Below are positions 1-13,206 of a stretch of DNA of 64,000 nucleotides, piece by piece (the stretch's first letter is position 1; each line of letters begins with the position of its first letter). The notes under the pieces were generated by a model. It saw only the letters and a list, made by a program, of their open reading frames with translations. It made no database searches and had not been told where the DNA came from. The stretch is from Amylostereum areolatum (lineage: Eukaryota > Basidiomycota > Agaricomycetes > Russulales > Stereaceae): assembly GCA_012932865.1 (NCBI GenBank), contig SAXG01000008.1, positions 1,178,001-1,242,000 on the forward strand. Direction: 5' to 3'. The position numbers were made by a program, and so were the translations under genes.

Positions 1-3000
1 CGTACCGCCCACACCCTCTATCCCATGTATAAAATAAATCCACGCACAGTTTGCCGGTATGAAAATGCTCCAAGCCCATACGCACTGATGTACAATAACT
101 CGCCATCACCTCCCACCTCCCCCATCGGTCAAATAAACCATCAGGTCAAAGAGAAAAGGCATATGAGGTGGGTGGGGGGATGGGACTGACTTCGTCCAGG
201 GCGGATGAGCGCGATAGGCAACCGTCCCGCCGTATCTCACCCGACCCCGGATCTATCTCGCACGTCCCCAGACCACGCGCCTCGCGCCCCTCCTGAGAGC
301 GCGCGCACCTTTTTCATCCCCCAACCCCGCAACCCACAAGCACCACTCACCTACCTTACCTCGGAATTCCCGATCCCCCAAATGAACCATCACAGCCAAC
401 ATGGAAAGAGCACCGACGAGACGGTCCGGTCGAGCTAGAACTTCGACCACGTAGAATCCCACTGGCACCGGATACCGACGCCCCCCTCGATCCCGCGTAC
501 AACTTCCCGAAAGCGAACTGTGGAGTGATTCGAGGATGTACATGCATACCTTGGTAACTAAACCGGTTGCATCGCGCGCCTGCCTGCTCGGCTCCGCGCC
601 GTCCTGTGCTCCCCGTTTAACTTTACCGCGTCCGACGGTGCCCCCGCGCATTGAGTTCCTTCATCGCGCGCCGCGAAGTGGAAGTCGCGCCGCCGTGCAT
701 CACCCGCAGGTCAGCCCATCCCCGTCGGAATCGAATCAACAGGCCCACCGTGACGGTGCGCCATGCCCATCCCGTCTCCTTCCAATCGCGGCCACATTCA
801 CGAGCCCCGCAGGGTACGGCGCGTCTCTTCAGCTGAATGGCGCGCGCTAAGGACCCGAAGAAGGGGGAGGCGATCCATACGAAAAGCGTGCGCCGTGGGA
901 GGCGAAGGCAAGAAATCGCGAAGGCGAGCAACGGCGACGCACCTCACGCGAAGCCCACTAAACCTCCAGCCTAAGCCGGAGGCCAGCAAGAAGACCTTCG
1001 AGGTTCGCGCGCCGCCCACTGCCCCTTCACGCCCTCCCCCTTCCGCCCGAGAGTGCACCCCCGTCTCCAAAGTTCCCAAGCACACACGCAAAATGAAAAC
1101 AAACGCACGTCCCCCCGCAGACAGGGAGACGCACCCTCGCCGTCCCCCCGGCGCGGGATCTATTCCATCCGTCGCCGTTCCCTTCCCCTTCCCTTCGCGC
1201 GCCCACACGCCCGTGACGCGCGACGTCTGCATGGGGGTGGGCACCTGCGGCGGGTGCCAGCAACCAGTGCGGCGCGCCCCCTTGATCCTGATCCCCGTCA
1301 CCCACCTACTTGCTTGGAATAGCCTGCGTTCCAGTTACCAGTACGCCACCGCTGCATTGGCCCCCAAAACGGGCGCGGCCATCTGAGCTGGTATTGACGT
1401 CGACGGTACCGCGGTTCCGAAGGTACGTCTCCAGGCGTAAAGGCGGGACGGGAGATGCCCGCGCCGCCGTTCAAACCATGGAGAGGAAACCGAAGCCGTA
1501 CTCCGGACCTGGCTCGTCCAAAGCCGTGGCCGGACCCGCGGCGTCAACGCGTCAGCCCGCGTCCTCGAGCTCGAAAAACAACGGACACGAACCAAAGAAC
1601 GTCGAGAGCGCGTACCGTGGCCGACCCAACGAACACTATAGATGCCATCGCACCCCGCCTCGTTGTCCCCGCGTTGTCCAACCCTCCCCACCACGTCCCC
1701 ACACACATCATTCCCAGCCCCTCCCCCCCCCCACGCCCGAAAGGTCCCCGACCTCACGGTCAGCCGATCGCGCGATTTCCCCAGCGCCGCGGCGGAACTA
1801 TCAACGCCAAAAGGGCGAACTGAAGTGAGGGGCGATGACGCGCGTGGCGCCGCACGTATATGCAGTAAGCATTGCATGCGACGTGCGTCGGCGTCGGCGG
1901 GCGGGCTCCCCGCAAACTCTATCAGATCTCGCTGAGATGATGATGATGATCCAGCCGCCGCTGCCGACGCGCCGAGCATCCCCGCCTGACCCACCTTCGT
2001 GCGCCCCGTTGCTATGTACGTGCGTGCTCGTGCGCGCGGGACGAGCGCCCCGCGACCGCACCATCGACGACATCAGTTCCGGAGCGCGGCCTGCCAGCCC
2101 TGAGACCTCTTCGGATGCCTCGACGCCGTTCGAGCGGAGAGGAACGCACCGCCGCACTAGGGGAGAGGACAGACAGCCAGGAGACAGCGTCCGCGACTCC
2201 GCGCAGGTCCGCGCGAAGCACAGACTCGGTGCTGCGCTCGATATCCAGGGTGGTCAGTCGCCGCTCAAGGGGCCATGGGGGCCATCCATCCACGCGCTCG
2301 CGCCCGCGGCACCCGCACCTCCGAGTCCGCACGCCCCACGCGCGCCCTTCCCTGCCCATCCCCGTCCTCCCCTTCTCCTCCCTCGCGAAGCCCATCTTCA
2401 TACCCACTGCCCCCGCTCGCCCTCTTAAACACGCGGACGCCGGGCTCCCGCGCGCGCCGTCCCCATCGATGGCCCGCGCGCCGCGCGGTTCACGGTTGCG
2501 ACGCGCAATGCCTCCGCGCCCGCCGCCGGGACGGGAACCAGTTCGTCCACGGATGTGATCGCCCCGGCTGGCGGGGAGGGTGGGGGCGTCCCCCTGGCAC
2601 CGTCCGTTTACGTAATTTAGACGCTGCCCGACCTCCCGATTTCCCGAACGAAGGGCCGTGGGGGTTCCTGTCCTCTTGTTCAGAACTCAGAATTCGATTT
2701 TTGCGCGGTCGAGAGTAGAGACCTTTGTGAGGGGAGGATGTTGAGATGACGGCGTCGAACGTTGTCGTGAACTCTATTTTTTTTCTTCTTGTGCGGGCGC
2801 GGGAGCCTGGAGGGCGGAGGCGGATGGCCGATTGGAGTTCGGGTGTCCGAGTCATGCGCCGTGTCCCGGCCTCTTTCTTTCTTTTCGCCCATCGCACACG
2901 AGCAAGGCAGAGTGAGAAGCAACCGCGTTGACGTCGTGTCCTACGTCAGTGACCCCCACTCGATCCGAGCCAGCCCAAGTGACCCGTCCCCTCGCCTCCT

Positions 3001-5500
3001 CTAGTGGCCCACGGTCCGGCGCGCGCACACACCCTGAGTGTGCGCGGGCTACCGCTGGCGACGATGACATGGGACGAACCCACGAGAATAGCGCCGCCTC
3101 GTGCGCGTGAGCCGCCGGGAATTCGAACGCGGGCACGCGCGTTGCGCGCGGCATTCGACCGAGGGAAGAGCGCGGGGGAGGGACGTGGGGAGGGGGCCGG
3201 GGAGATCACAGTGCGGGGTGCCGTTCCGAGTCGTAGGTCCCTGGATGACGCGGGAACGGTCGCGGTTTGCATTGCGGTCGCGAGTCAGGAATACAGTTAC
3301 ACGTTACAGACCGGGATGGGCGTCACATATGTCTCTGTGTTTGCGCCGGATGAAGTCATATGGTGAGTGGCGGGTTAACAGCCATGATGCGCGAGACGGG
3401 TTTTGGATTCGGGAGGGCGAGGGCGTCTGTCTGTGGGGGGGGAAGAGGGATGCGCGTCGCCCGGCATGTGGGCTGTGTCCCACTTTCTCGCCGATGCGCC
3501 GTGGAGGGGGGGGACTGGAATGGAACTCCCATCCCCATCCCCATCTCCATTCCCGTCTTCGCCTTCGTCCCCAGCGGAGGAGAGGCGCGGTCCAGCGGAC
3601 CCCGGGGCGCGTGAGGGACGGAAGATGGGACGGGGGGCGCGCCCACACGGGCAGGTTTTCATTTCCGGCGTGCGTGAGCGCTACCAAGTCTGGGTGTGTG
3701 AGGCGCGGACGGTCGGGAATCGTGCGGGGGTGCGGGGGGATAGCCAGGTGAGAGTGTGGGGAGAAAAGAACGGGCGTGGATGGGGATGGCGCCACGAAGG
3801 AGAAGGCGAAGACGGGGAGCGTGTTGTAGGAGAAGGGTTTCGAGGCGCGGGATTTACGAGAGTCGATTATGAAATAGACGGGCCGGGGGTATCGAAATGA
3901 AGGTGGGAGGGATCACGGTGGGGTTGGATGCGACGGAAATTCGATCTTTAGAATGATGATAGGTGGGCACTGGGCGGGGGGGGGGGACGGAGGGCGACGC
4001 ACTCGGATTTGCGGAGGTGGTTCGTTGTAGCACCGCGCCAGACGGCCGGGACGATCGAATGGCAGCGTTCAAGGAAAGGCCCTATCTCACACGAGAACGT
4101 TGGAGACGTAATCCTGCCTTGCTCTTTATCGGTAGAAAAAAAGGGGATACTAGGAGGCGGGAAGTCGGACGTCGTACTGGTCCACCAACGACTCTCGGTG
4201 CACACTTGACCACGTATATTCCAAAGGCCTCTGCGTTTGATACTTACATCCAGTGCACAAACAGCACTCACGCCGTACAAAAATATGTGTCGCCACCAAG
4301 GACACCGCGTTGTGATCCCTCCGAGGCGTACCAACCCTCCGGTCCCTGGGCCTTATTCATTGAATGCGTATACGCCCAGGCGTAAGCACAGTCGTGTGCG
4401 GGCGGAACGTGGATGACGCACATCCACGGGCAAGATCGTCGGAGTCGTCACTCGATCAAGCACTGTGCGGCGCGGGTTGCGGGTTGGTTGCTGCTTTGTA
4501 CGGATTGGATACCGTCCAGAACCCGAGGAGAATGGAGGGAGGGGACGTTGCGGCCTCCGCGCTGCACGAAACAAAACGCAACGCAACGGCTGCCCAGCAA
4601 CGAGGAAACAATAAGGCCCGACGCCGCGCGCAGACGAGCCAACGTGGCCGCCGCAACCAAGCGATGCGCAAAAGCCGCCGGAGGCCAAGAGGGAAAGGGA
4701 AGAGACGTCCTGACGCGTCGGGGGCGGACTGGAGGGTGTCTGATACAACTTGCGAGTGGTGCGCAGGCCTCGTTCCGGTCCATGCGATGCCGTTCGCCGA
4801 GATGCCAGCGATCTGGGCGGTGGCGGGCGACGTAAGACAGGGTGTCATCACGGGATGGTGCGCGGGCGCGATCTGATAGTCGATACGGCGGGAAGACGCG
4901 GAGGAGTGGCACGGGCGAGGGAGAAAAGATAGAAACGGGAGAAAGGCCCGGCGGGTGCACACGCGGCGCGATGATGATGTCGAGGCGCGAAGAGGGGGCG
5001 TTGTCGGGGTTGGCGAGGGTCCTAGAGAAGGCTAGTTGTGGCGTAAGGAGAAGGACTTTTTCAGCGTAGAGTCTGAGCGCGTGGAGGAGGCGTGTTTGCG
5101 GTGATATACACGAGGCGCGAGCTCGCAAGAGATGCTGGCAGTGGCAGGTGGCGACGAGGCGGATCTCATATTTCGAGGAGGTGGCGACGACTTCTGTCTG
5201 GACGGGAGTAAGCAAGCAATGTGCGGGCTTTTCCTGTGGAATAAACGTGAAGGGGGAGGAGGAGGAGGGACAGCAGCTGGGGGACGCGGGAGACGTTCTT
5301 CGCGAGCGTCTCAGCGTTCGGTTGCGCGCGTCGGACACGAGGCGGGACGGAAGGCTGGCGCGGGATCGGGAACAGCCGAAGAAGCGGTGGCCGGGGTCCC
5401 TAGCGACGCCGAGGGGGGGCGGCGGGGGCGGCGGGTGCCTGAGCTCCGACCGGGACGCGCAAGGCGCTGCCCGCGCTCCTCGGGGGGCGGGCGCTGTTCC
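1..5500. other. GC-rich region without a recognised gene
   Basis: About 5.5 kb with many overlapping open frames on both strands. None shows a recognisable domain, a consistent exon chain or a plausible start context, and the long frames are what high GC content gives by chance. A short GAT trinucleotide run lies near 1,936-1,949. The last few hundred bases are the promoter and 5' UTR of the zinc finger gene at 5,616. No RNA gene was recognised. Confidence 0.5.
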
Positions 5501-5514
5501 CCCGCGCGCCCGCC

Positions 5515-5522
5515 CATATAAG
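5515..5522 (+). promoter_or_regulatory. TATA box of the zinc finger gene
   Basis: CATATAAG lies about 95 bp upstream of the ATG at 5,616, in otherwise very GC-rich DNA. This favours that ATG over in-frame codons further upstream. The position fits a short 5' UTR. Confidence 0.5.
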
Positions 5523-5615
5523 CCCCGCCTCAATCCGCCCGACCTCGACCTTTCCCTCCCGCCCCCCCCCCTTTACCTTCCTTCCCCCGCGACCTTCGCC
5601 CCGTCGTTGCCCCCC

Positions 5616-7717
5616 ATGTCCCACTCACCCCCCGCTGCGCCTCCCGCTCAGCACCCTAGCTTCGTCGACGGCAGCCCCGCCCAGCTCGCCAACATCCTCT
5701 CCTCCGTTCTCCAGCAAAATGCCGATCTCAGCGCTGAGGTGGTCGTTCTCAAAAAACGACTGGACGAGCGTATCACCCTCCGCGACCACATCTCCACCTC
5801 CGTCGCCTCCTCCTCCGAGCCCATCCCCGAATCCGCGCTGAAGATCATCGCCGAACTCGAGGCGCGTATCCAAGAAGAGAGGGCCCTCTGCGCCGATCTC
5901 GAGAGCCGTCTGCGCGCATGGGCCGACGCTTGGAGCGAGCTCGAGCGGTACCTTCACCAGACCGAGCTCCTGTCCGCGAGCGCCCGCACCTCTTTTTCGC
6001 AGGCGCTCCGGGACTCGCCCAACGCCATCGTTAGCCGGCTTGCCCTTCCCAAGCCACCCCCTGTGCCGCCTTTCCAACGACGCGATCCCCCGCGGCCTCT
6101 TCAGGCGATGGCAACCATGCCGCTTCCTCCGCCGCCCAGCAGCCGCGTCCGTCACCGCGCCGAAAGCGCCGACGAGCACTCGCCCCCGGCCAAGCGTCTG
6201 CGCGCCGATCGCTCGCGCCATCCCGCGGAGGTACGTGCCGTCGCGCCCCCGTTTCTCTCATCTTTTCCCGCCTATTTCTCACACTGCGCCACAGCTAGCC
6301 CGACCGCCACCGTACTACCCGGAGCTAAACCTCCATCCCTCCGCATATCCGCCGCCGCCGCCGCCACCACCTCCGCATGCCCACCCGCACCCTCGTCATG
6401 CCCACCATCACCGCTCACACTCACACGCCTCTCAACACCCCCAACCCCATCACGGTCACTCCCACTCCCGCGGTCGCTCCCCGTCCCTCTCCGTTTCCCC
6501 TGCCCGTTCCCGCACACGTTCCCGGAGTTCTTCCTTGTCCATCGACGACCTCCTTCTCCAGGTCGCCACCGATGAGCGCCCCACCTCACCCCACGGCACC
6601 CATATCCACCCCTCCGCTCCTACCCCCGACCCGTCCCTCGTGCAATACCAGCCAGCCCGTCCACGTGGTCGGTCCCCCTCTCCGCGCGGAGCCCGCTCGC
6701 ACCCTGCGCCCCAGATCCTGCAACTGCACGGCTCCGTGCAGCAATACCAAACGCACGTCTTCGCCCCGCCCGTCACCGGCCCCCCAAGCAAAAAGAAGGC
6801 GCTCGAGAAAACGAACACCCTCGTCGAACCCCTCAACGGCTCGTCCACCCCCCAACGGTACGCCAACGCCGCCGCCGCCGCGGGCCTCCCTCCGGGCGGC
6901 TTCCCGGCGACGAACGACAAGGGCCAGCGCATCTGCCGTCAATGCGGACTTCCTGGGCGCTACAAGGACGGCAAGTGCGTGGAGAAGTGGGGACCGGGTC
7001 CCGAGGGCCCGGGCACCGTGTGCGACCGCTGCCGCAAGAAGATGAAGCGCGTCGAGCGCCGCGGAACCCTCGACACCCTCGCGCAGGCGCAGGCGCAGCA
7101 CGCGTCTTTCACCTCTCCGCCCCAGCTGGACGAGTCGCCCCCGACCCACCCCGCCGACGCCCCCCCCACGCGCGATGGGCACCGGCCTCGCGTGCGGGAA
7201 CACGGTCACCGTCTCCCACTCCCACCCCCCGATCGCGACGCTCGCCGAGCCGGACTCGGAGACCTCGCCCCAGGCGTACCGGGCTCCCCACTCGCACGCG
7301 CACCCGGCGTATCCGCCCTCGCGACCCGCCGGCGGGTCCGCATCCTCGCGCTCCCCCGGCTCGCGGGGCTCGCTCCATGGTCCGCACTCGGACGACGACG
7401 GCGACGGCGACGTGGAGATGGCGCCGGCGTCATATGCCCATGGCGGCCCGGGGAAGGCAGCGCGCGTCTCGCCGCCGCACATCCACGTCCATGCCCACGC
7501 CCCCCTTGTGCGCCGCTCGTCGGGGGAGGACGACGATGCGGAGGGCGAGGTCGAGGATGCGGACGGGGAGGCGGAGGACGACGTGGATGTGGATGACGAT
7601 TTGCTCGACGCTGTGAACGCGTCCGAGGCGAACGGACACGGACACGTCGTTAACGGCGCCGCGAACGGGGCCGGGGTCTCGTGGGTCAAGCGCGAGGCGG
7701 ACGCGATGGAGGTGTGA
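5616..7717 (+). CDS. GATA-like C4 zinc finger protein, with apparent frame break
   Basis: Two exons, 5,616-6,230 and 6,295-7,717, flank a 64-bp GT-AG intron in phase 0. The N-terminal part (about residues 20-110) is leucine/glutamate-rich and probably coiled coil. It is followed by proline-rich and histidine/serine-arginine-rich stretches and a C-x2-C...C-x2-C finger (CRQCG ... CDRCRKK) with a basic tail at about 6,930-7,065. The loop of about 25 residues between the cysteine pairs is longer than in a classical GATA finger, so the class is uncertain. The C-terminus is acidic and rich in histidine and glycine. The frame holding the finger and the frame reaching the stop at 7,715 differ by one base. 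The likely switch is the C8 run at 7,160-7,167 (consensus error or real indel); a small unrecognised intron is possible. Inferred role: nuclear DNA-binding regulator. Confidence 0.65.
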
Positions 7718-8419
7718 GGTATCCGATTCGCCCAGCTCGGTTTCTTTACTCCCTGCACCCTCCCCCCCTTCTTCCCCTGCGCGGGAATTTTTTGTTGTTG
7801 CTCTCGCCGTTGTTGTTCGATGTTGGTGAACTCGATAGCGAGTGCGCATGTTTTTGGACGTGTATTTCAATCATCCATCCACCACCCCTGCTCCTTTTCA
7901 CGTTATTTTATTCTGCTGCTCCTTCTGCTCCCTTCCTCACTTTCCTCCTCTCATCTTGCGCCCCCCCCCCCTCCCGCCCGCCCTGCATCCCCCTTGCTTT
8001 GATCTACTGTCTGTCCAATGTCGATTGTCCACACTGACTTACTCTACGGCTCCCCCTTTTTATGTCTCGCACTCCACGTCCCGTCTCGTCTGTAGCTTGT
8101 TGTATCTCCTCCGTTTGGCATCGTTTCTTTTTCTTGTGGGTTCTGTATTGTAGATTCCGTTTGGCGTGTTCGAATGGCATTTGATGCGATGCGATATTGG
8201 GATGTCCTCGCAAGGGGGTCACAGCGCATATAGCCAGCGGTACGTGGTGAAGCTCGAAGGGTGCAAGCCCTGCACCGTCGGGAAACACACCTGTGAGCGG
8301 TTGAGTGATTACGCGTTCATTCAAGAGATTCAATAAGATGTACGAGCTACGTACAGTGAAGGTGGTCGAGGCACGAGTGTGCGTGGAGACTGCGACAAGT
8401 CCGAAGATATGGTATCTGT
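7718..8419. other. 3' UTR and intergenic spacer
   Basis: Pyrimidine-rich DNA following the zinc finger gene, running into the 3' side of the convergent DUF6535 pseudogene. No coding feature is supported. Confidence 0.5.
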
Positions 8420-10772
8420 TTATTCACGAGGCATACTTAAGTAAGAGCGTTGCAGAAAATGACAAAGACTCGGTATGTAACCAAGAACCCTGTTACGAAC
8501 TTGCGTCTCCCTCCTCGCACGCCACCAGTCCAATAATTTGTCCAAGAAACCTGTGGCCACATTTTCTATTGCACGGACAGCTGGACCACCCCTCAGCCAT
8601 AACATACGCCTCGGAATCCTCTGGCTTCCAGGTCCACCACTGTCTTGTCCCGACACATCCATCGTATCGTCATCCTGGCCGTCCACATGCCCTATCTCGA
8701 TATCTTGTCCGTCCTGGTCCCGTTCCACGGGTAGCGGTGTGAGCGCCGGTGGAAGATCCTGCGAGCTCGCGACGATGACGTCGGAAGCTGACCCTTGAGC
8801 AGCCTGTAGTGCATCGTACAACGGCTTCAACAGTCCTACGATGATTTTCTTCCTGGCAGTATCATACTCGTGTGCATCTACCAGTGTCTGAGCTTTCAGC
8901 TCTTCCCATGTGCGCATAAATTCCGCCCTAACCTCTGGCTGCGTGTCGCCGACGTACGGAGAGAGGGTCGAAAGCAGGGCCAGCGTGTGTAAGTGTGCGT
9001 GGTAAGACCTCCGAAAGCTCCAGTATGGCTCCTCCTCGCCATCGTCTAGTAGGTCGGAGAGGACGCATAGCGCCGCGAGACAGGGCCCATTCGCCATACT
9101 GCTTTCCTCGTCCGCGATAAAGTGTGTCCCCATACGAGCGCGGCAAGAGAACACCGCGTCGAGTATGCGATGAACCCTGGGACCTGTTGGGATATCCGAT
9201 GTAATGATATTCTCGACGTTTGACTCCTGCGAAAGATAATTCTGGAGCGCGGCGACCACAGCAAGGCCAAACGCGCCTCGAGCTGAGACTGCTGTGTCCT
9301 TGCTCTCGTGGCACGATAGATTATGTACGACGTCGGCCAATCGATACTGGTCAAGGTCAAAGGAGTCCGAGCCGGAAATGACCGGCATCGATTTGAGGAT
9401 GTTGGGCACGGCACGGCGCACCTCCAAGGGTAGCGAAGTGGAGATATTGGAGTAGGCAAGAGTCCGGAAATTCGCGAGATGCAAACACGATAGCAGTTTC
9501 ACGAGAATGACGGAGGACCTGTCGAGATTTGCGGCAGAGCCGAAATGGCATTGATCAAAGAGCAAGGACTCCGGGATTGCATATATCCTATCGATGTCGG
9601 TGCGCCTCTGGAAAAGAGCCTGAGCACCCGCTGGAGGTGCGGGGGCACAACCGACCACAGCTGGCAGTTCCTCTACGAATTCATTTTCCGAATCCTGGAA
9701 AGTGTAGTCACGAATGCGCACTGTCGCTTCTAAGACTGCATCCACGTCCGACGCCCCAAAGGCTCGGGATCCCGATCGTCGATCGTGAAGGAATTCGTCC
9801 AAGCTTTGATATGAGGACGAATACAGGCTTCGAAATATCCCCAGGAAATTGCGAAGTCGCTCCCGGGAGGTGAGCTCTGCAGGACTTGTGGGTCGAAGGA
9901 GGGTCGCGAATTTTGGTAATGACAGACGCAAACGGCCACACGGCCGGTGTGAGAGGGGTGTGATAAGGACAATCGAGGATGAACCCCAGTCAAAAGTCGG
10001 TCGATAGGATCCGATACAACTACGATACAAAATGATACGAAGGGATACGAAAAGATACGATCAAGAAAATAGCCGAAAGGGACGGATACAGACGGATACG
10101 GCGGATACGAACGGGATACGATACGATACAGACGATACGACCCTATTTTGCTCATCCGTCCTTATTCTCTCCTTCGCTTATTGTGTTCGCCTAATTTATA
10201 AACTTATTCGAAGGTCTCGACGACTTCCAGTCCACGCGTTATTTATCTATGTAAGTATATTCTGTGAGCCTCGCTCCCGTGCGCTTTGTGTGTTCTTGTT
10301 TACCTTCGTGAAACTTTACGTCCACCTCGGTCGTCCTTCCGTTCCTCCACCATCTCTTTCTTCACAACTTCCACGTCTCGTAGTTCCCGCACCCGCGACG
10401 TCCACCCACCTCCCCTGTCTGTGCCCCCCATTGCCGCCGCCATCCCGCGCTCTTGCCCCCACTGTCTCCATGCTCTCATTGTCGCCAGCAAACCACCTCG
10501 TTGATAGCCGTGCCACTCCCATGCCCTAGCCTCGGTCTCTGCAATGCCGGCACTGCCCTCGCCACCTCAACACCTCTTGCAACATCCTCACCCTCATAGT
10601 GTTTATGTGCTGTTGTCCCGGTGAGTTGTTGCCTCCTCCCAGTTGGGCCCTACCTGCCACATTGGCTGTGCGCCCTCCCCCGGTACGTTCACTTACTTTT
10701 GGCGCTCGGCCACATCTCCACCTAGCTTCTCTTCCCTACCATGCTTGCACCCCCTATACCTATGCCACCATA

Positions 10773-10996
10773 CAGACTCCTACCCATCAACTCTACTCAC
10801 GGGTTCCGGCCCCCCACACCCGACTAACCCACCTCCACAGCTCGTAGAGCGACTGGCACATAACGTCCTGACAAAGCAAGGACCCCCGTGGAACCCCTCC
10901 CGCCATTCCACCCAATTCGGACGGTCAGCGCGCCTTCCGAGATGCCGGAACGGGTCGTGCCTTCTCGCGAGTTGCTCCCTCTCGCCGCTCGCGCGT
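10773..10996 (+). repeat. Left terminal inverted repeat of the MULE
   Basis: Matches the reverse complement of 14,071-14,293 almost base for base. Similarity ends abruptly at the inner edge, after GCTCGCGCGT. Confidence 0.88.
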
Positions 10997-11703
10997 GTGC
11001 CGTTGGCATCATGAGTTCTAGTACTTCTATTCAATTAGATTCAACTATGTATACTGTGACTATGTTTCCAAAATGATAAGAGTCTGAGTAGCCAGGTTTG
11101 TTTCCCCCCAAATCCTTTAATACAAAGAGAGACGCGGTGGAGCGCTGCGTCACGTCACGACACAAACCGCGAGACAAGTGAGCTTTCTGATTGGTTGTGG
11201 GACAACAGCCACGTCATCGTAACGCGACGCGTGACAAGTCGCGTTGACAAATGCACGTGGCTGCTTGCGTCATCCTAGGCTTGCGCGTCGGCCGGGTCGC
11301 CGCGTCGCTCTTCGTCTTGACCTCCACCACGTACTTGGCCACCGTCATACCTTCCCACTCTCTATGGCACCTCTACGCACCGCCGTTAGCGTCAAAGTAG
11401 CCTCCATGGCACAGCCCTACTTATACCTTTTACTTTGTATATCAGAAAACAAATTCAAATCAATTTTCCTCCAAAGCAATGTTTGTGCAGCAACATGGAC
11501 GTGTTTTGTCGCTTCGGTCACGATGACCGCGTCGCTCCCACCCCCCCCTGATTGGATTTATTTATATATCTAGAGATTTTTCGGGAAATTTCCTCGGTGC
11601 TCGGATGAGGCGTGGTGGTCCCGAGCTCGAGTGATGTACGACCCGACCCGACCCGACACGACACAGTACAGCACACCCTGTCATCTGCATCCAGTGCATC
11701 TCG

Positions 11704-12433
11704 GTGCGTTCATCTGGATCATGTGCGCATTTTCTTTCTCTCTTGCGAGACGAACTGACATGTACTATTTGTGCAGAAGAATCTATGCGAGTTGGGGGTG
11801 ACATTGGCTGGCCATTGGGACGGTGCACCGAGCAGGAACGCAGGTCCACTGATTCCGTCCAAGATGCAGCCCCCAGAAACAGTGCCCATTCAACCTCCTC
11901 GCAAGCGAACGAGAACACGGCCGTCCAGGTATGACTGACCTTAACAAACTGATCAATGTCCTTGCTTACTATATTGTTGTCTACAGCTTTCCTCGGCTGA
12001 CGCCATTGGCCACCGCCGGTCTTGAGTGCGAGCACAACGACATCCTCAGGATCCTGAAGGTCCGCAACAGCATTGTATTGTGTCGTCCACGTCCGAATCA
12101 ACGACAGGTGACACGATAATGCAAGAACCCAACCAACCAGCAAGCCTCGAACGGAGCTTTCATAGATGGTACGTGCATACAGTATCAATCAATGTGATAG
12201 TAAAGGCTTTACTGATCCTTTTGTTATCCATATCACAGGTGATATGTCCTCATCGACATTGCATATTCGCAGGCCTACTCGGCCCTCGGCGACTTGCTTC
12301 CTACGCCCCCAAGGACTCCAGCTCTGAACCCTCAAGGAACAGAACAACCCACTCTGCTATCGAAATGGCAGATTGCCAAGAGAGCCCGACACGAGCGAGA
12401 GCATTTGGGACCGTCACAAACCCCTCTACTGTA
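11704..12433 (+). pseudogene. Candidate captured multi-exon gene fragment inside the MULE
   Basis: Three well-formed GT-AG introns can be read on the + strand: 11,723-11,776, 11,929-11,986 and 12,169-12,238 (54, 58 and 70 bp), all of normal size for this genome. Exon 11,777-11,928 is fully open and ends in a basic run PPRKRTRTRPS. Joined to 11,987 onward it stays open to a stop at 12,117-12,119. The stretch after 12,239 has another open segment in a different phase. I recognise no protein family. It may be a piece of host gene picked up by the element, or chance splice sites. A 208-residue frame on the opposite strand (11,562-12,188) has no recognisable domain. Confidence 0.25.
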
Positions 12434-12702
12434 GGCGGCTGTAGTTTGGCAACTCGCAACCGGTGTCACATGACCGTGGGAGCGGGTAGAGGAGGGCAAC
12501 CCGGCCTCGGGGACGGGGGACATCCACTTTAGGCAACGCAACCTCTTGTGAGTGAGCTCTCCCAAAGGGCCAAAGCTGTCCTATGTAGCGTCGAGTGATC
12601 ATCCTCACGCTTTGGCCCATTACACTGTACACGAATCTGTATATGAATACAAGGTTTTGTGCACACTGACCACCTTATTTGTCACTGAGTGCTGATTAGC
12701 TC

Positions 12703-13206
12703 AGGACCCCTGAAATTCCCTATAAATGATTCATCTCGGACCACCGAAAATTTGGGCCTTATGGGAACCTATGTATGGTACTCTCCACCGAAAATGGGCC
12801 CCGTAGGGCCGACATGTTGGAGCTAAGAACCACTGAAAAGGAACCCGCCCGTCCGAAGTCCCATCTTCACCACCGAAAATGGTAAGCATCTGAACACGCC
12901 GAGGATCTGTCAGTTCCAATCACAAGTATTTTGCATATTTTGCTTCCCATGGGTCTATGGAAGCAAACTAGGCATGTTATAGCAAGCTTGTGCATAAAAT
13001 GAGAGTTCTGCTCTGGAAACCTCGACGCCGAAGGCGTGGGAAATTAGACTATTTTTAGATATGTATAGTCTAAGAACCACTGAAAACGGCTGACTTGAAA
13101 AAATCTATCATGTAAATCACCGAAAATGGCCCAAATTCTGTCCCAGCGCACCACCGAAAACAGGTCACCCTGGGATGAATGCTCTATAGGGAATTTCAGG
13201 GGTCCT
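12703..13206. mobile_element. 504-bp MITE nested in the MULE
   Basis: The ends are 22-bp perfect inverted repeats beginning AGGACCCCTGAAATTCC (12,703-12,724 and complement of 13,185-13,206). An 8-bp direct duplication ATTAGCTC flanks them (12,695-12,702 and 13,207-13,214). The interior contains seven copies of a CCACYGAAAA-type motif, at about 12,741, 12,785, 12,830, 12,870, 13,077, 13,117 and 13,151. No coding capacity is seen. Its location shows it inserted after, or travelled with, the MULE. Confidence 0.82.

Noticed and set aside
763..2718. Chain of long open frames on both strands
   Set aside because: No domain, no shared reading direction, no plausible splice chain; high GC content explains their length.
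5148..5615. In-frame N-terminal extension of the zinc finger gene
   Set aside because: Glycine-rich, low-information sequence containing the TATA box; the ATG at 5,616 fits the promoter better.
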